A stretch of DNA of 64,000 nucleotides from Cymodocea nodosa (taxonomy: Eukaryota > Streptophyta > Magnoliopsida > Alismatales > Cymodoceaceae). Below, piece by piece: positions 12,016-24,047 of the stretch; positions within the stretch are counted from its first letter, which is position 1, and the number at the start of each line of letters is the position of its first letter. Both the position numbers and the translations under genes were made by a program. Under the pieces are notes generated by a model. It saw only the letters and a list, made by a program, of their open reading frames with translations. It was not told the origin of the DNA and did no database searches. Location of the stretch: positions 7,199,501 through 7,263,500 of the forward strand of contig CM072339.1 in assembly GCA_036874045.1 (NCBI GenBank), given 5' to 3'.

Positions 12016-13154
12016 TTAAGAACATGATTGAAAAGTAGAAACAAATGGAATAAACGTGTCAGTCCAAGCTAACTTTTTAGGCATAGTTCTTCTTGCTATT
12101 AATTCTATTTTAATGCAGTTCTTGTTCATTCTTAATTTGTAAACGTGTAATATATTATAAATTCCAAATACAAGTGTATTACCATTAATGATATGAAATG
12201 CAGAAAGGGATCCTTTTTGGTTCCAAGGTAATGTAGCAGTTTCTATTTCTACATCTATTTCAATATACTCCTCTTCCCACTTCCATTCATTTATGTCTTT
12301 CATAATCCATATTTGAAATTTCATCAGTTCATCCCACCATCTTATCAGACATAAAGTAGGATCATCATCTTCATTATACCACATTCCTATTTGAATTTTA
12401 TTAAATTCTGTAGATGGTGGTTTAGCTATTTCTCTCGGTATAGGTAAAATTTCTATAAATTCATCGTAACTGTCTATGCTCACTATGTATAAATCAGATC
12501 CAAATGCTATTGATATATCTGTGACTAGATATATATATATCCATCAAGTATGACATGTGTTTGGTTAATTAATGATTTTTGGCCTAGATATATCATAATA
12601 TTTTCATTCCAAGATCTATTTAGAAAATTATACATACTTAAGTGTAAATCTTCACCCCAATTTCTTGTAGGTCTCCAATAATATAATTTTTCAAGAATTG
12701 CAGAATTTTTATCAGAAAATATTAAAGCTGATCCACAATTTATAGTTGGTACTTCATATCTATTAGGTCTTCCTATATTCCATTCTTCTCTTGTTATAGG
12801 ATTTCTTATCAAAATATCAGGTAATAAACTTGCATACCTTGGTCTGGTCCTGTATATGATTAATCCTTCATCTATCCCCATAATATGACCTATTCCTTCT
12901 AATGTATTGGGTGAAATTCTAGTAGTTTCTTCCATAGCTAGATATTCATGGTTAATTGAACTACGATTAAATGACCTCCATATAAATCCATCTCTAATCT
13001 TAGTCATTTTTGCAGCTTGTAATCCTTGAAAATATTTTTCTTCAATACAGTCTTTAATTTCCTTTGATACACAACACAGCCTGCATAGATCTTTAGCTGA
13101 TAAGTTACTCAGTACTTCCCTTAGTGCATCTAACGGTAATTGCATCAATTCCAT
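12016..13154 (-). pseudogene. F-box gene carried by retrotransposon, copy 1
   Basis: Encodes an F-box protein of about 380 residues, the adaptor of SCF ubiquitin ligases: the F-box binds SKP1 and the rest would bind a target. The F-box is at residues 3-45 (LPLDALREVLSNLS, then LCRLCCVSKEIKD). An F-box-associated region follows with the usual ILIRNPITREEW motif and several W-rich segments (WYNEDDDPT, IRWWDELMKFQIW). It lies downstream of gag in the same unit. Between this copy and the one at 56591 the core F-box codons (6-35) differ at eight codons, all synonymous, by hand comparison. About one break in this copy. The start is the ATG just after a CAG acceptor-like site. Its target and host ancestor are unknown. 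Confidence 0.85.
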
Positions 13155-13339
13155 TTGTCGATTCTGTTTAACACAAACAAAAATTTAGTAGAGACAAAAA
13201 TTAACATAACTACTGCACACCCTCATGGAGTTAAGGCATAACTCAACGGACTAAGTTTGTTGAGTTAAGGACTAACTCTACGATGCAATTAACTATAAAT
13301 AAACATATATATACAGATAGTTGCTTCAATTATGTTGCT
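13155..13339 (-). promoter_or_regulatory. gag to F-box spacer with M1 repeats and acceptor-like site
   Basis: About 185 noncoding bases. The part next to the F-box reads CTACTAAAT, a T-rich tract and AAACAG on the minus strand, a good match to a plant branch point, pyrimidine tract and 3' splice site about 9 bases before the ATG. The rest holds paired M1 motifs (AACTCAACGGACTAAG and GTTGAGTTA at 13200-13285). Confidence 0.5.
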
Positions 13340-14374
13340 TCATTCAGCTACCCTCCTAGAAGAGGTATCGATTTCATTAACAGTTCTATTGATAGGGTTA
13401 GGTATTGCTTGTATTGGCAATCCTCTAGTAGGTCTAACTTCCATTGGTTCTTTTTGTCTAAATGGTACATTTCTATTCTGATTTTGAATTGTAGCATTTC
13501 CTAATACAAAATCTAGACAATTGTTTAATTGTTGGATTATCTTTTCTAATTTCTCTATTCTAAATCCTTGTTCAATTAATGCTTCATAACTTATATTCTT
13601 CTCATTTACATTTTCTCCTCCCTAGAAATTGTTGTTTCTCCAAGATAAATTCGGGTGATTTCTCCAATTAGGATTATAAGAATTTCCCAAGTTATCTCTC
13701 TGGTTTCTAGCATAAATAATATCTAAATTATTTATGTTTGCATTCTTTTCTGCTAGCTTTTGATTTAATGATAACTCTTCTATTTTCTTTGTTAATTCAG
13801 TTAATTTCACTTCAAGCATAGTACTTGAATCTATTTCATGCATTCCTCTTGGCAATATTTTTTTATCTGCAATAACTTCAATTGAGTTTTTCAACTATGC
13901 AGTTCTTTTTGCAAAGTTTTCTAAATATGCCCATGCTTCTTCACTACATAACTTTAAAAATCCATTTTGACAAGTTGATTCTAATAAAGATTTTGTTGAA
14001 ACATCTATGCCTTCATAAATTATACCTATTAATTGTGCTTTACTCATTGCATGATGCGGACATTGAGTTAGTAAATCTTTAAATCTTTCAAAATATTTCC
14101 AAAATGATTCACCCTGCTTTTGGCTACACATTAAATTCTCTAAGGAAATAATAGGCATCCTCTCTTTCTAATCCATGAAAATGTGGCAATTGACTAATAT
14201 AATTAGATTTTAGTTCAAACCTATCTCCCTCAAAGTTTGGCAATCGAATATATGAAGGTTCATCAACTAATTCAGGATACAGAATTTCTCCTAATGGTTT
14301 TTCTATTGGAGCAGCCATTTCTACGTTCTCTTTTAAAGAAAGGTTAGCTACACCCACAGTAAATACTTGTTTGA
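13340..14374 (-). pseudogene. Athila-like gag (capsid region), copy 1, partial
   Basis: Minus-strand gag with the family's N-terminal signature (VANLSLKENVEMAAPIEKP), the capsid segment (GESFWKYFERFKDLLTQCPHH; MSKAQLIGIIYEGID) and the tail motif NSYNPNWRNHPNLSW. No CCHC zinc knuckle is present between the capsid and the tail, where Athila gags usually have one. It directly abuts LTR 14375-16351. Partial and broken, with about three breaks. The F-box copy 1 follows downstream. Confidence 0.85.
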
Positions 14375-16351
14375 AATTGCTTAAGAACTTAGAACTGTTC
14401 GTTTGTTAACAATCAAATTTGTATCTTCAATAAGCTCTCCGTTGAGTTAACTATAACTCAACGGACAAAGTTCGTTGAGTTATGGCTAACTCAACGGACT
14501 AACCTTGTCGACTTAAGTTAACTCCACGAGCCTGTCTTTTCTTTTTAATACTGCTATTTACAAAGGAATTTGGCCAACCATTGGGCGATTCCATTGATTG
14601 TAAATAACATCAATTGAGCTCTTTAACGTTAGTAAACACTGGATTTATCATTAAGCATACTAACATTCAAATAATTCAAACAGTAACCATTAAAATTTTT
14701 AAGTCTTTTGAACGAACCAATTTCAGTAAACTGTAAAACTAAAACAAACATAAATCAATCACAACATTGACAAAGATAACATTAATCACGATACAACACA
14801 AACAATACAACACTCAAATACAACATACAAACACAAATAAATTGTTTTTGGTATTTTTGTTTTAATATGAACATGGAAATGGGCAAAAGGTGAAATGTAA
14901 AGTAATCTCAATCGACAGTAAATACTTCTGTCACTACTTGCAACGCGATTACACCACTGAAAATTAAACCACTTACAATTCTGTCTCCTCTCCCTATAGA
15001 ATCGCGAGTCCAGAATTGCAAGATGATTTCCTCTTCAGTATACAGGCATCAACCCGAAGCCAAGTCTAGAAGCTTTACGATCTCCTGAAATATGAGTCGG
15101 TGCTTGGTGAAAATGGCTTCCCTTCCTGCGATGCAATCACTCCTCATAGTGGTTGTCAGGCACTATGTTTGGCTCGGAATCGACCTGACATCAAGAAAGT
15201 ATTCTCACAGACCTCCGATGGTTGGTGATTGTGGTGGTTATGGTGGTGGTAACGATGGTTGGTGTGGTACTTTGGAGAATTGCCGATACTGTCTATAGAA
15301 AGCTTGGTGCTCCTCCTTTGTACACATTGGCCGTCCATCGATCACACACACTTTACTTCTTTTTCTTCTTTTCTTTTATATTTCTTTAGTGGTAACTGCT
15401 TCTGCTTGAATGGTCGGTTGGATTTCCTTCTTTCATATCAACGACGATGATTTCTTCTCCCTTCAACGAGTGAATTCCTACATGATACGTGCGATCGTGG
15501 TTTTTCTTCCAACTATCCTGTTTCTACAATTGCTACAGTGGTATATTAGAAAATAAATAGTCCGTGGAGTTACAGATAACTCAACTGACTTTCTTCGTTG
15601 ATTTAACTATAAAGCACGTGCATAAATTTAACTATCCGATGCTTAGGTGCATTTCAGATACTTACAGATAACTCACCGATATATAACTTAAGTAAATCTA
15701 CCAGATCTAGACATGTGTCAACAGCAGTTTAATAATAAAATAAACATTTCGAAGAGTTACAGAGCTAACTATCCGATGCTCAGATGCATTTCGGATAGTT
15801 AGAGATAACTCACCAAAAATCCACTTAAGTCACTTTACCAGAACATGACACATGTCCTCAGCTATTTTATAAATAAAAAGAGATTTCGGAGAGTTACACA
15901 TATAACTGTCCGATGCCCAGCTGCAATTTCGGATAGTTAGAGATAACTCATCGAAAGTTCACTTAAGTCATGCATTATGGTTTCGACACGTGTACTTCAG
16001 GAAATAATAAACTATTCTTTCAAAACATAATTGTTCGGCAATTTAAACATACTATCTAATACATGTTTGGTCTGTTAAACATAACTGTCCGAAATATGTT
16101 CGGTATGTTAAACATAACTATCTGAAATATTAGAAAATTCGGATACTTAAGAATTTCACAACTTGCAACTTACCGATAGTTCAAAAATGTACTAAATTAA
16201 CATTAATTCCCCAAAATTAAGTAGATTATTTAATTAAAGCATATAATAGTGCAATTATAACATAATGACTTAATTCTCATATGATAAGCTAAATATTATG
16301 TAATTAACCATCATTTAACCGTTAATAATATGCACTTTTTCATTCTAAACA
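14375..16351 (-). repeat. Athila-like LTR (first in array), partial
   Basis: Starts TGTTTAGAATG in element orientation at 16351 and runs to about 14375, closely matching the LTR at 8795-10945. M1 array at 14440-14525, dense M2 array at 15630-16145. TATA-like element near 15372. The GGT-rich tract is kept at about 15225-15270. Confidence 0.9.
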
Positions 16352-16662
16352 TATCTCCTTCAATATCTTTTGATTTTTGATTCTGAAAAAAACTTTTCAT
16401 TCACACGTAAAAGCAGAATATATAACAAAATAACAACACATAAATTGTTAAATTAGTGTCTTGTGTGGAACCCAGGCTCCTATGCCTTTGGTGGCTTACA
16501 AGCAAGCTAGTTGGTTTCCCAAAACAGATACCAACAAACTGGATTGATATTTTGTTTTTCTTTTCTTATAAAATAAAACTAAAACTAAAATTTTTCATCC
16601 TTCTCTTTTTTTCTAAAAATAAATGCAGAATACACACAACATTAAAAGTACAAAATCACAAT
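16352..16662 (-). other. Short 3' noncoding region of F-box unit 2
   Basis: About 310 noncoding bases between the F-box gene and the LTR, shorter than in the sister copies. No gene seen. Confidence 0.65.
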
Positions 16663-17800
16663 TTAAGAACATGATTGAAAAGTAGTAACAAATGGAATAA
16701 ATGTGTTAATCCAAGAAAACCTTTTAGGCATAATTCTTCTTGCTATTAATTTTGTTTTAATGCAGTTTGTTTTCCTTTTAACTTGTAAACTTGTAGTATG
16801 TTATCAATACTAGATATAAGTGTATTTCCATTAATGAATTGAAATGTAGAAAGGGATCCTTTTCTGTTCCAAGATAATGTAGTTGTTTCTATTTCTACAT
16901 ATATTTCAATATATTCCTTTTCCCACTTCCATTCATTTAGGTCTTTTATAATCCATATTTGAAATTTCATCAATTCATCCCACCATCTCATCAGACATAA
17001 AGTAGGATCATCATATTCATTATACCACATTCCTAATTGAATTTTATCATATTCTCCAAACGGTGGTTTAACTATATCACTCGGTATAGGCAATATTTCT
17101 ATAAAGTAATCATCATAACTATCTATGCTTACTATGTATAAATCAGATCTAAATGCAACTGATATATCTGTGACTAGATATATATATCCGTCAAGTATGA
17201 CATGGATGTTGTTAATTAATGCTTTCTGTCCTAGATATATCATAGTATTTTCAGTCAAGATCTATTCAGAAAATTATACACACTTAAACATAAATCTTCG
17301 TCCCAATTTCTAGTTGGTCTCTAGTAATACAATTTTTCAAGAATGGTCGAATTTTTATCAGAAAATGTTAAAGTTGACCCACAAATTTCAGTTGGTACTT
17401 CAAATCTATTAGGCCTTCCTACATTCCATTCTTCTCTTGTGATAGGATTTCTAATCAAAATGTCAGGTAACAAAATTGCATACCTTGGTTTGGTTCTGTA
17501 AATAATTAATCCTTTGTTTATCCCCATAATATGATTTATTCCTTCTAATGTATTGGGTGGAATTCCAGCATTTTCTTCCATATTCAGATATTCATAGCTG
17601 ATTGAACTACGATTAAATGACTTCCATAAAAATCCATCTCTAATCTTAGTCATTTTTGCAGCTTGTGGTCCATGAAAATATTTTTCTCTAACACAATCTT
17701 TAATTTCCTTTGATACATAATACAATTTGCACAGATCTTTAGTTGATAAGTTACTCAGTACTTCCCTTAGTGCATCTAGTGGTAATTTCATCAATTCCAT
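16663..17800 (-). pseudogene. F-box gene carried by retrotransposon, copy 2
   Basis: Second copy of the retrotransposon-borne F-box gene. The F-box is at residues 3-45 (KLPLDALREVLSNLS; LCKLYYVSKEIKD), then the F-box-associated region with ILIRNPITREEW and WYNEYDDPTLCL. The ATG at 17800 follows TTTATGTTATACAG and ATCACAACAG, acceptor-like sequences preceded by a T-rich tract, so the protein may be made from a spliced RNA. It differs from the other copies in one part of the F-box helix (KLYY for RLCC). About two breaks. The same gene order, gag then F-box, holds in all three copies in the window. Confidence 0.84.
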
Positions 17801-18026
17801 CTGTTGTGATTCTGTATAACATAAACAAAAATTTAATAGAGATAAAATTAACATAGCTAATTACTTATCCTCGTGGAGTTAGGTCATAACTCAACGGATT
17901 AAGTTCGTTGAGTTAAGTAATAACTCTACGATACTACTAACTATAATTAAACTTACATTTTTTTCTTTTTTATATATATATTTTCTTACTTATTATATTA
18001 TACATAATTGTTTCAGCTATACTACT
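17801..18026 (-). promoter_or_regulatory. gag to F-box spacer with M1 repeats
   Basis: Noncoding spacer of about 225 bases containing an M1 pair (AACTCAACGGATTAAG and TTCGTTGAGTTA, 17872-17935), a T-rich acceptor-like tract next to the F-box start, and an AT-rich low-complexity run at 17955-18005. Confidence 0.55.
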
Positions 18027-19366
18027 TCATTCAGCTTCCCTCCCATAGGAGGTATCAATTTCATTAACAGTTCTGTTGATAGGGTTAGGTACTGCTTGCA
18101 TTGGTAATCCTCCAGTAGGTCTAACTTCCATTGATTCCTTTTGTCTAGGGGGTATATTTCTATTCATATTTTGATTTTAAATGGCAGCATTTCCAAATAT
18201 AAGATCTAGACGATTGCTTAATTGTTGAATTATCTTTTCTAACTTCTTTATTCTAAATCCTTGTTCAATTAATGCTTCATAACTTATATTTTTGTCATTT
18301 ATATTTTCTCCTCCCTAGAAATTGTTGTTTCTCCAAGATAGATTTGGGTGATTTCTCCAATTAGGGTTATAAGAATTTCCAAAGTTATCTTTCTAGTTTC
18401 TAGCATAAATAATATCTAAGTCACGTTTGCATTTTTTTCTACTAGCTTTTGATTTAGTGATAACTCTTCTATTTTCTTTGTTAATTTAGTTAATTTAACT
18501 TCAAGCATAGTGCTTGAATCTATTTCATGCATTCCCCTTGGTAATATTCTCTTATCTGTAATAGCTTCAACCGAGTTTTCCCACTGTGTAGGTCTTTTTG
18601 CAAAGTTTTCTAAGTATGTCCATGCTTCTTCACTATATAGTTTTAAAAATCCATTCTGACAAGTAGATTTTAATAAAGATTTTGTTGAAACATCTATGCC
18701 TTCATAAATTATACCTATTAATTGTGCTTTACTCATTGCATGATGTGGACATTGAGTCAGTAAATCTTTAAATCTTTCAAAATATTTCCAGAATGATTCT
18801 CCCTATTTTTGGCTACACATTAATATTTCCTTTTTCTTTTTAATTGTTTGATGTGTTGGATAATATTTTTTCAGAAAAACAGAGCAAAATTTAGTCCATG
18901 TAGAAATTGGATCAGGCGATAGAGTATATAACCATCTCTTAGTTGTGTCTTTTAAAGCAAAAGGGATATATCTAAGTTTAATTACATCGATACTTATATT
19001 CGGCATTTTCATCATTTGACAAACTTCGTTAATTTCTCTAAGGAAATAATAGCCATCTTCTCTTTCTAATCCATGAAAGTATGGCAATTGACTAATATAA
19101 TTAGATTTCAATTCAAATCCATGAAAGTTTGGCAATCGAATACATGAAGGTTCATCAACTAATTCAGGATATAGAATTTCCCCTAATGGTTTTTCTATTA
19201 GAGCAGCCATATCTTTGTTCTCTTTTAAAGAAAGGTTAGCTACAGCCCTATGGATTTCATTTAAGTCCAATTCAGAATATATTTCAGTACACCTCTGTGT
19301 TGAATAATCTAGTGTAGGTGTTCTTACTAATCATTTAGTGCTAGGAGAATGAATCCATGTGCTCAT
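18027..19366 (-). pseudogene. Athila-like gag (capsid region), copy 2
   Basis: The fuller minus-strand gag copy. The ATG at 19366 gives MSTWIHSPST-like sequence, matching gag copy 3 at 55018. The capsid region includes LRYIPFALKDTTKRWLYTL, WTKFCSVFLKKYYPTHQT and FKDLLTQCPHHAMSK, which are hallmarks of Athila-type Gypsy gag. The tail has a predicted coiled coil (LTKLTKKIEELSLNQK) and NPNWRNHPNLSW but no CCHC zinc knuckle. It would form the particle shell. About four or five breaks. F-box copy 2 lies downstream. Confidence 0.86.
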
Positions 19367-19817
19367 AAACTCTTAACATAAAGTAAAATAGCAGAAGATT
19401 AATTACATACCAGTCTGATGCTTTATTTTCAATAAATAGTTGTTGATGGATGAAGTTGAATCAACTGCTTCACCTTCTAGTTCCCCAACGAATTTTCTTT
19501 TCTTTCCTCAAGTACTGGTAACTTGTAAATAACATGCTATTCTCAATTTATAATGCATGTCCATAAGGCAAATGCATCTCATTGTAAGAACGTGTCTTGT
19601 AATGTGTAGTGCGGTTCCTATTTTTATGGATACGTGTTCTACTTCTAATTCTAAATTTTAGTAATTGCTAAACCAATGAAGTTTCATTCATGGCTAAAAG
19701 GATAACCGTTCAGCTTAATCTACGAACTAACCTCATTGAGTTACAGTTAACTCAACGGACTAGCTTCGATTACTATTTCGAACTCAACAAACTAACCTCA
19801 TTGAGTTACAGTTAACT
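19367..19817 (-). other. Leader upstream of gag copy 2
   Basis: Noncoding. It aligns along its whole length, in the opposite orientation, with the leader of G1's gag (30102-30108 plus 41465-41908). It includes M1 motifs at 19735-19817 and a GGTATGTAATT donor-like sequence near the gag start. No LTR or primer site lies upstream on this strand: at 19818 the plus-strand LTR of G1 begins. Confidence 0.75.
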
Positions 19818-21857
19818 TGTTTAGATTGAAAAAGTGCATAATATTAAGGGTTAAATGATGGTTAATTGCATAATATTTAGCTTATCATATGAGAATTAAG
19901 CCATTACATTATAATTGCACTGTTATATGCTTTAATGAAGAAATCTGCATAATTTCATGGAATTAATGTTAATTAAGTACATTTTTAAACTGTTGATGAG
20001 TTTATAGGCTTTGAAATTCTTAAGTATCCGAATTTTCTGTTATTTCAGAGAGTTACATTTTATGTATCAAATAGTTATGTTTTAAATGCTTAAAGAATAT
20101 TTTATTATTTCCTAGAGTACACATGTTGAAACCTCAATGCATGACTTAAGTGAATTTTTGGTAAGTTATCTGTTAACTATCCGACATGCATCTAGACATC
20201 GGATAGTTAAGGTTTGTAAGTATCCGAAATATTTGAACTCGTATAGTTAAGTTATTTGTACGTGTGTTTTTAATGTTTTAAGTTGTCACGTGTTTTCCAT
20301 GTGCATTCGGTAATGAAAATCGAAGAGTTAGATAACTGTTCGAGTTTTTATACGCATGGATAGATAACTATTCAAGTTTTATAAAATGACTAATGAACAA
20401 ATAAGTTTTCTATGTTCAGTCACGTGTTTTGCAGGTACAAAAACTCAAAGAGTTACAGATAAGTGTTCGAGAATTTACATGACTTAAAGGATAAGTGTTC
20501 AACTAAAATGAAGACTTACAAGAATTAGAAGAGTTACAAGAAGATACAATACAAAGAAAAACTACGATTGCATGTATCACGCAGGAATTCACTCGTGGAA
20601 GGAAAAAGAAATCACCATCGTTGATATGAACGAAGGAAATCCAACCGATCATCTAAGCAGAAGCAGTTACTACTGAAAGAAATATAAAAGAAGAGGAGAA
20701 AGATGAAGAAGAGTGTGTGTGTAGAGGTGGAGGACCGTGCTAACTGCAGGAAGCGTCGAAAGTTCCCTAAATCTCCACACCACCACCATAATCACCAACC
20801 ATCGGAGGTTTGTGAGGATACTCTCCTAATGTCGGGTCAATTTTGAGCCAAACACGATGCCTGACAATTATTGTGAGGAGTGATCGCGTCGCGAGAAGGG
20901 AAGCCATTTTCACCAAGCACCGACTCATATCTCAAGAGATCGTAAAGCTTCTAGCCTTGGTTTCGGGTTGATGCTAGTATGTTGAAGAGGAGATCATCTT
21001 ACAATTTTGGATTCGCGATTCTATAGGGAGAGGAGGCAAGATTGTAAGTGATTAAGTTTTCAGTGGTGTAATCACATCGCATGTAGTGACGGAAGTTTTT
21101 ATTGTCGATAGAGATTTTTTATATTTCACCTTTCATTGATCTTCAGGAACATATAAAAACAAAAATACCAAAAACAACAAATTATCTGTGTTTACTTTAA
21201 GTATTAAAGTGTTGTATTGTTTGTTTTGTATCATGATTAATGTTATCATTGTCAGTATTGTGAATGTTTTATGTTTGTTTGATTTAGAAAATAGAAAATA
21301 GTTTTACAATTTACTGAAATTGATTCGTTCCAGATACTTAAAGATTTTAATGGTTACTATTTGAAATATCTAAATGTTAGTGTTGCTTAATGATAAATCT
21401 AATGTTAACTAACATTAAAGAGCTTAATTAATGTTATTTACAATCTATGGAACCACCCAAAGGTTGGCCGAATTCCTCTGTAATTAACAATATTCAAAAA
21501 TTTAAATTAGACTCATGGAGTTAACTTAAGTCCACGAGGTCAGTCTATTGAGTTAGCCATAACTCAACGAACTTAGTTCGTTGTGTTAACTGTAACTCAA
21601 TGGAGTGCTTAACTGAATACATAAACTCCAATAAAAAAATCGAAACAGTACACAATTCTTACTCAATCTCTATGAGATCGACCTGTACTTGCACACAAAT
21701 ACAATATACATTGTGCACTTGCAGTTAAAATACAAATTGGAATTAATATCTAATTTGTGTGAAATGTTGTTTGTTTACTTCTAAAAGTAATCATTGATAA
21801 AAGCATAAAGACAAACCAATACAAGTTTTCTGATTTAACCTTTCACAACAAAGAACA
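19818..21857 (+). repeat. 5' LTR of G1
   Basis: About 2.04 kb, TGTTTAGATTG ... GAACA. TATAAAAG lies at 20683-20690. M2 motifs at 20150-20240, M1 motifs at 21515-21610. It is the same family as the array LTRs (opposite strand) and the 3' LTR at 58781. Confidence 0.9.
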
Positions 21858-21864
21858 AGTTTTC

Positions 21865-21882
21865 TAGCGCCATTGCCAGAGA
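21865..21882 (+). other. Primer-site-like sequence of G1
   Basis: TAGCGCCATTGCCAGAGA, seven bases after the LTR end, closely resembles the TGGCGCC(G/A)TTGCC primer sites typical of Athila-like Gypsy elements. It begins TAG where TGG is usual. Confidence 0.7.
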
Positions 21883-21963
21883 TTGAGAAGCTAAGCAACT
21901 GTGAGTGTTGTTTTGTTTTAATAGTAGGAAGAGTGTTGTGTGTTTTATTCTATAATTGAGAAT

Positions 21964-22899
21964 ATGGCATATGCTTATACTCAAAGATTTCTGAAACCTG
22001 TAGTTAGTATATGTGAATTCTGCAATTTAGAAGGTCATGACATCTCTGATTGCTTGAAACTGAGACGGTTGCAGATGGTTAGATCACATGAACAATAGAT
22101 GAATTATATTCAATATAATAGAGCTGAGTATGAGAATCCTATAGTTTACCCAACTAATGGTCAGTTTAGAATGTGTAATATGTTGAGAGATACAAAAGTT
22201 TGGGATAGGTATGACAGACTGGAGCGTAGCTTAGAGCAAAACATGGACAAACTAGAACAATACATGTGGCAGCAACAAGAAGTCAACCAATTAAACCATA
22301 AGGAAGCATATTTAGAACCTAAAATTGATATTATATACGAAATAGAAAAAACTATAATAAAAATTGATCAAAAATTGAATGCAATGAGATTAGATGATCT
22401 GGAAAGAAAACTAAAAGCATTGGACGAATTTACAATGAAATTACAAGTTATGCAACAGAAAAACACAAATGAAAACTTAAATATTACAGATTTGCATAGT
22501 TTGCAAGATATACAGACAAAAGAAAATACCAATGCAATAGAATTTAAAGAATGCAATTTAAAACTAAAAACAGTTGAAGATCATAATCACGAAAATGAGA
22601 TACAAAAACATCATGAAAGTAATGAAAATCTAGAAGATGTATGTATAACATTAAGATCTGGAACTAATATACCACCAAGAATTCAAAAAGAAAATAACAA
22701 GAAGGTGGATAAGAACAAAATACAAAATGATAATGAAAATATAATATCTGAAAACGTAGAAATCAATGAAGAAAAATTTGAATCTGAAAATGAGACTAAA
22801 AATGATCAAACAAATGAAATGAAAGAAAAAGAACCTTTTAAATCACAATCATTAGCATCCTATCCTAAAAGATTACAACAAACATTTCCTGAAAAATAA
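21964..22899 (+). pseudogene. Zinc knuckle and linker at the start of the G1 pol unit
   Basis: First coding region after the primer site, only about 80 bases downstream of it. The ATG at 21964 is followed at residue 17 by a perfect CCHC zinc knuckle (CEFCNLEGHDISDC), the nucleocapsid motif that binds the RNA genome. A long charged, coiled-coil-like linker follows (WQQQEVNQ, DDLERKLKALDEFTMKLQ), then ITLRSGTNIPP and YPKRLQQTF, motifs that stand before the protease in Athila. No capsid domain precedes the knuckle. About one break. Confidence 0.8.
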
Positions 22900-24047
22900 G
22901 AAAAAATTAGAGAAATTTTTGAAAAAGTGCAAGTTAACATTCCTTTGTTAGACTTATTGCAGAAAATGCCACATTGTGCTAAATTTCTTAAGGATTGGTG
23001 TACTAAGAAAAGAGAGTGAAAAGTTTTAAGGAAAGTCTTTTTAGCTGAGCAAAGTAGTTCCCTATTTCTGCCACAAATTCCTAAAAAGTTATCTGATCTT
23101 GGAATTCCTGTTATATCATGTAGTATAGGAAATACCATTCTAGAAAGAACCTTAATAGACCTAGGTGTAGGTATAATGTTATGCCAAGTGAAATATTTGC
23201 ATCCTTAAGATTAGAAGACTTAATCTCTACTAGGACTGTTATTCAATTAGCTGATAGAAGTATAAGATACCTTAGAGGAAAAATAGAGGATGTCTTAATT
23301 AAAATAAAAAACTTCATATATCCTATTGATATTATGATTTTGGATTCCCAACAAATTAAACATCAAAATCATAACACATCTTTAATTTTGGGAAGACTAT
23401 TCTTAGCAACATCAAGGGCTGTTATAAATTGTAAAACTGGAGTGATGAAGTTAGCATATGGTAATGAGGATACTCAATTAAACATTTTCAAACCAGAAAA
23501 GTTTGAGGAGTTAGAAATGTCCTTACATACTATAGACTTTTTAGAGGATGAAGGAGATATGCTAGATGATGTGATTCAAGAGGAACTAAATAGGCAACTA
23601 AATTCTGAAAATTTAGGAGAAAGTGAAAGCATAAATGTAGAAGGAGATCAAGAAGAAATTAATATAGAAAATGATGATGTTCAATTAGGAGCTTTAGCTT
23701 TTGATGGGCAACATTTAGATTTAAAACCTTTGCCTCTTGAATTAACCTATATATTTCTGAAAGAAAAACAAACATGCCCAATCATTATTGCTTCAGATTT
23801 AAAAGAGGATCAAATTGCTAAATTAAAAGATGTAAAAACTTATAAAGAAGTAATAGGATGGACTACGACTGATATAAAAGGGTTAAATGCAACTTTATGC
23901 TATCACCACATATATTTAGAAGAGAATGCTAAACCAGTTAGAATTCCTAAGAGGAGATTAAATCCAAATCTTAAAGAAGTAGTCAGGAAGGAAATAGTGA
24001 AATGGTTAGATAATGACATAATTTATCTAATTTCTGAAAGCTCATGA
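22900..24047 (+). pseudogene. Protease region of G1 pol
   Basis: Aspartic-protease region of an Athila-like polyprotein. Its start includes KVQVNIPLLDLLQK-like sequence near 22925 and an LIDLGVG-type active-site segment near 23150. Downstream are MPSEIFASLRLEDLI, IMILDSQ and LILGRLFLATSRAVIN, the usual flap and C-terminal protease motifs. It runs into the connection to RT (ILRRRL-like PKRRLNPNLKEVVRKEI). It processes gag and pol in living relatives. About three breaks. Confidence 0.8.

Larger units (their letters stand above)
5311..19817 (-). mobile_element. Head-to-tail array of Athila-like gag/F-box units sharing LTRs
   Basis: Three LTRs of one family (5330-7245, 8795-10945, 14375-16351), all on the minus strand, separate internal segments. 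Reading in element direction from the right: leader (19817-19367), gag, F-box gene, LTR, gag, F-box gene, LTR, a noncoding-only segment, LTR with primer site. No pol is present in this array. The LTRs are the same family as those of G1 (19818 and 58781). An array of alternating LTR and internal segments suggests recombination between related copies. Every unit is partial or broken; each gag and F-box has a few breaks. Confidence 0.85.

Noticed and set aside
12016-13154. F-box copies as ordinary host genes
   Set aside because: Each lies between gag and a polypurine tract inside the same LTR family, at a fixed place in three copies.
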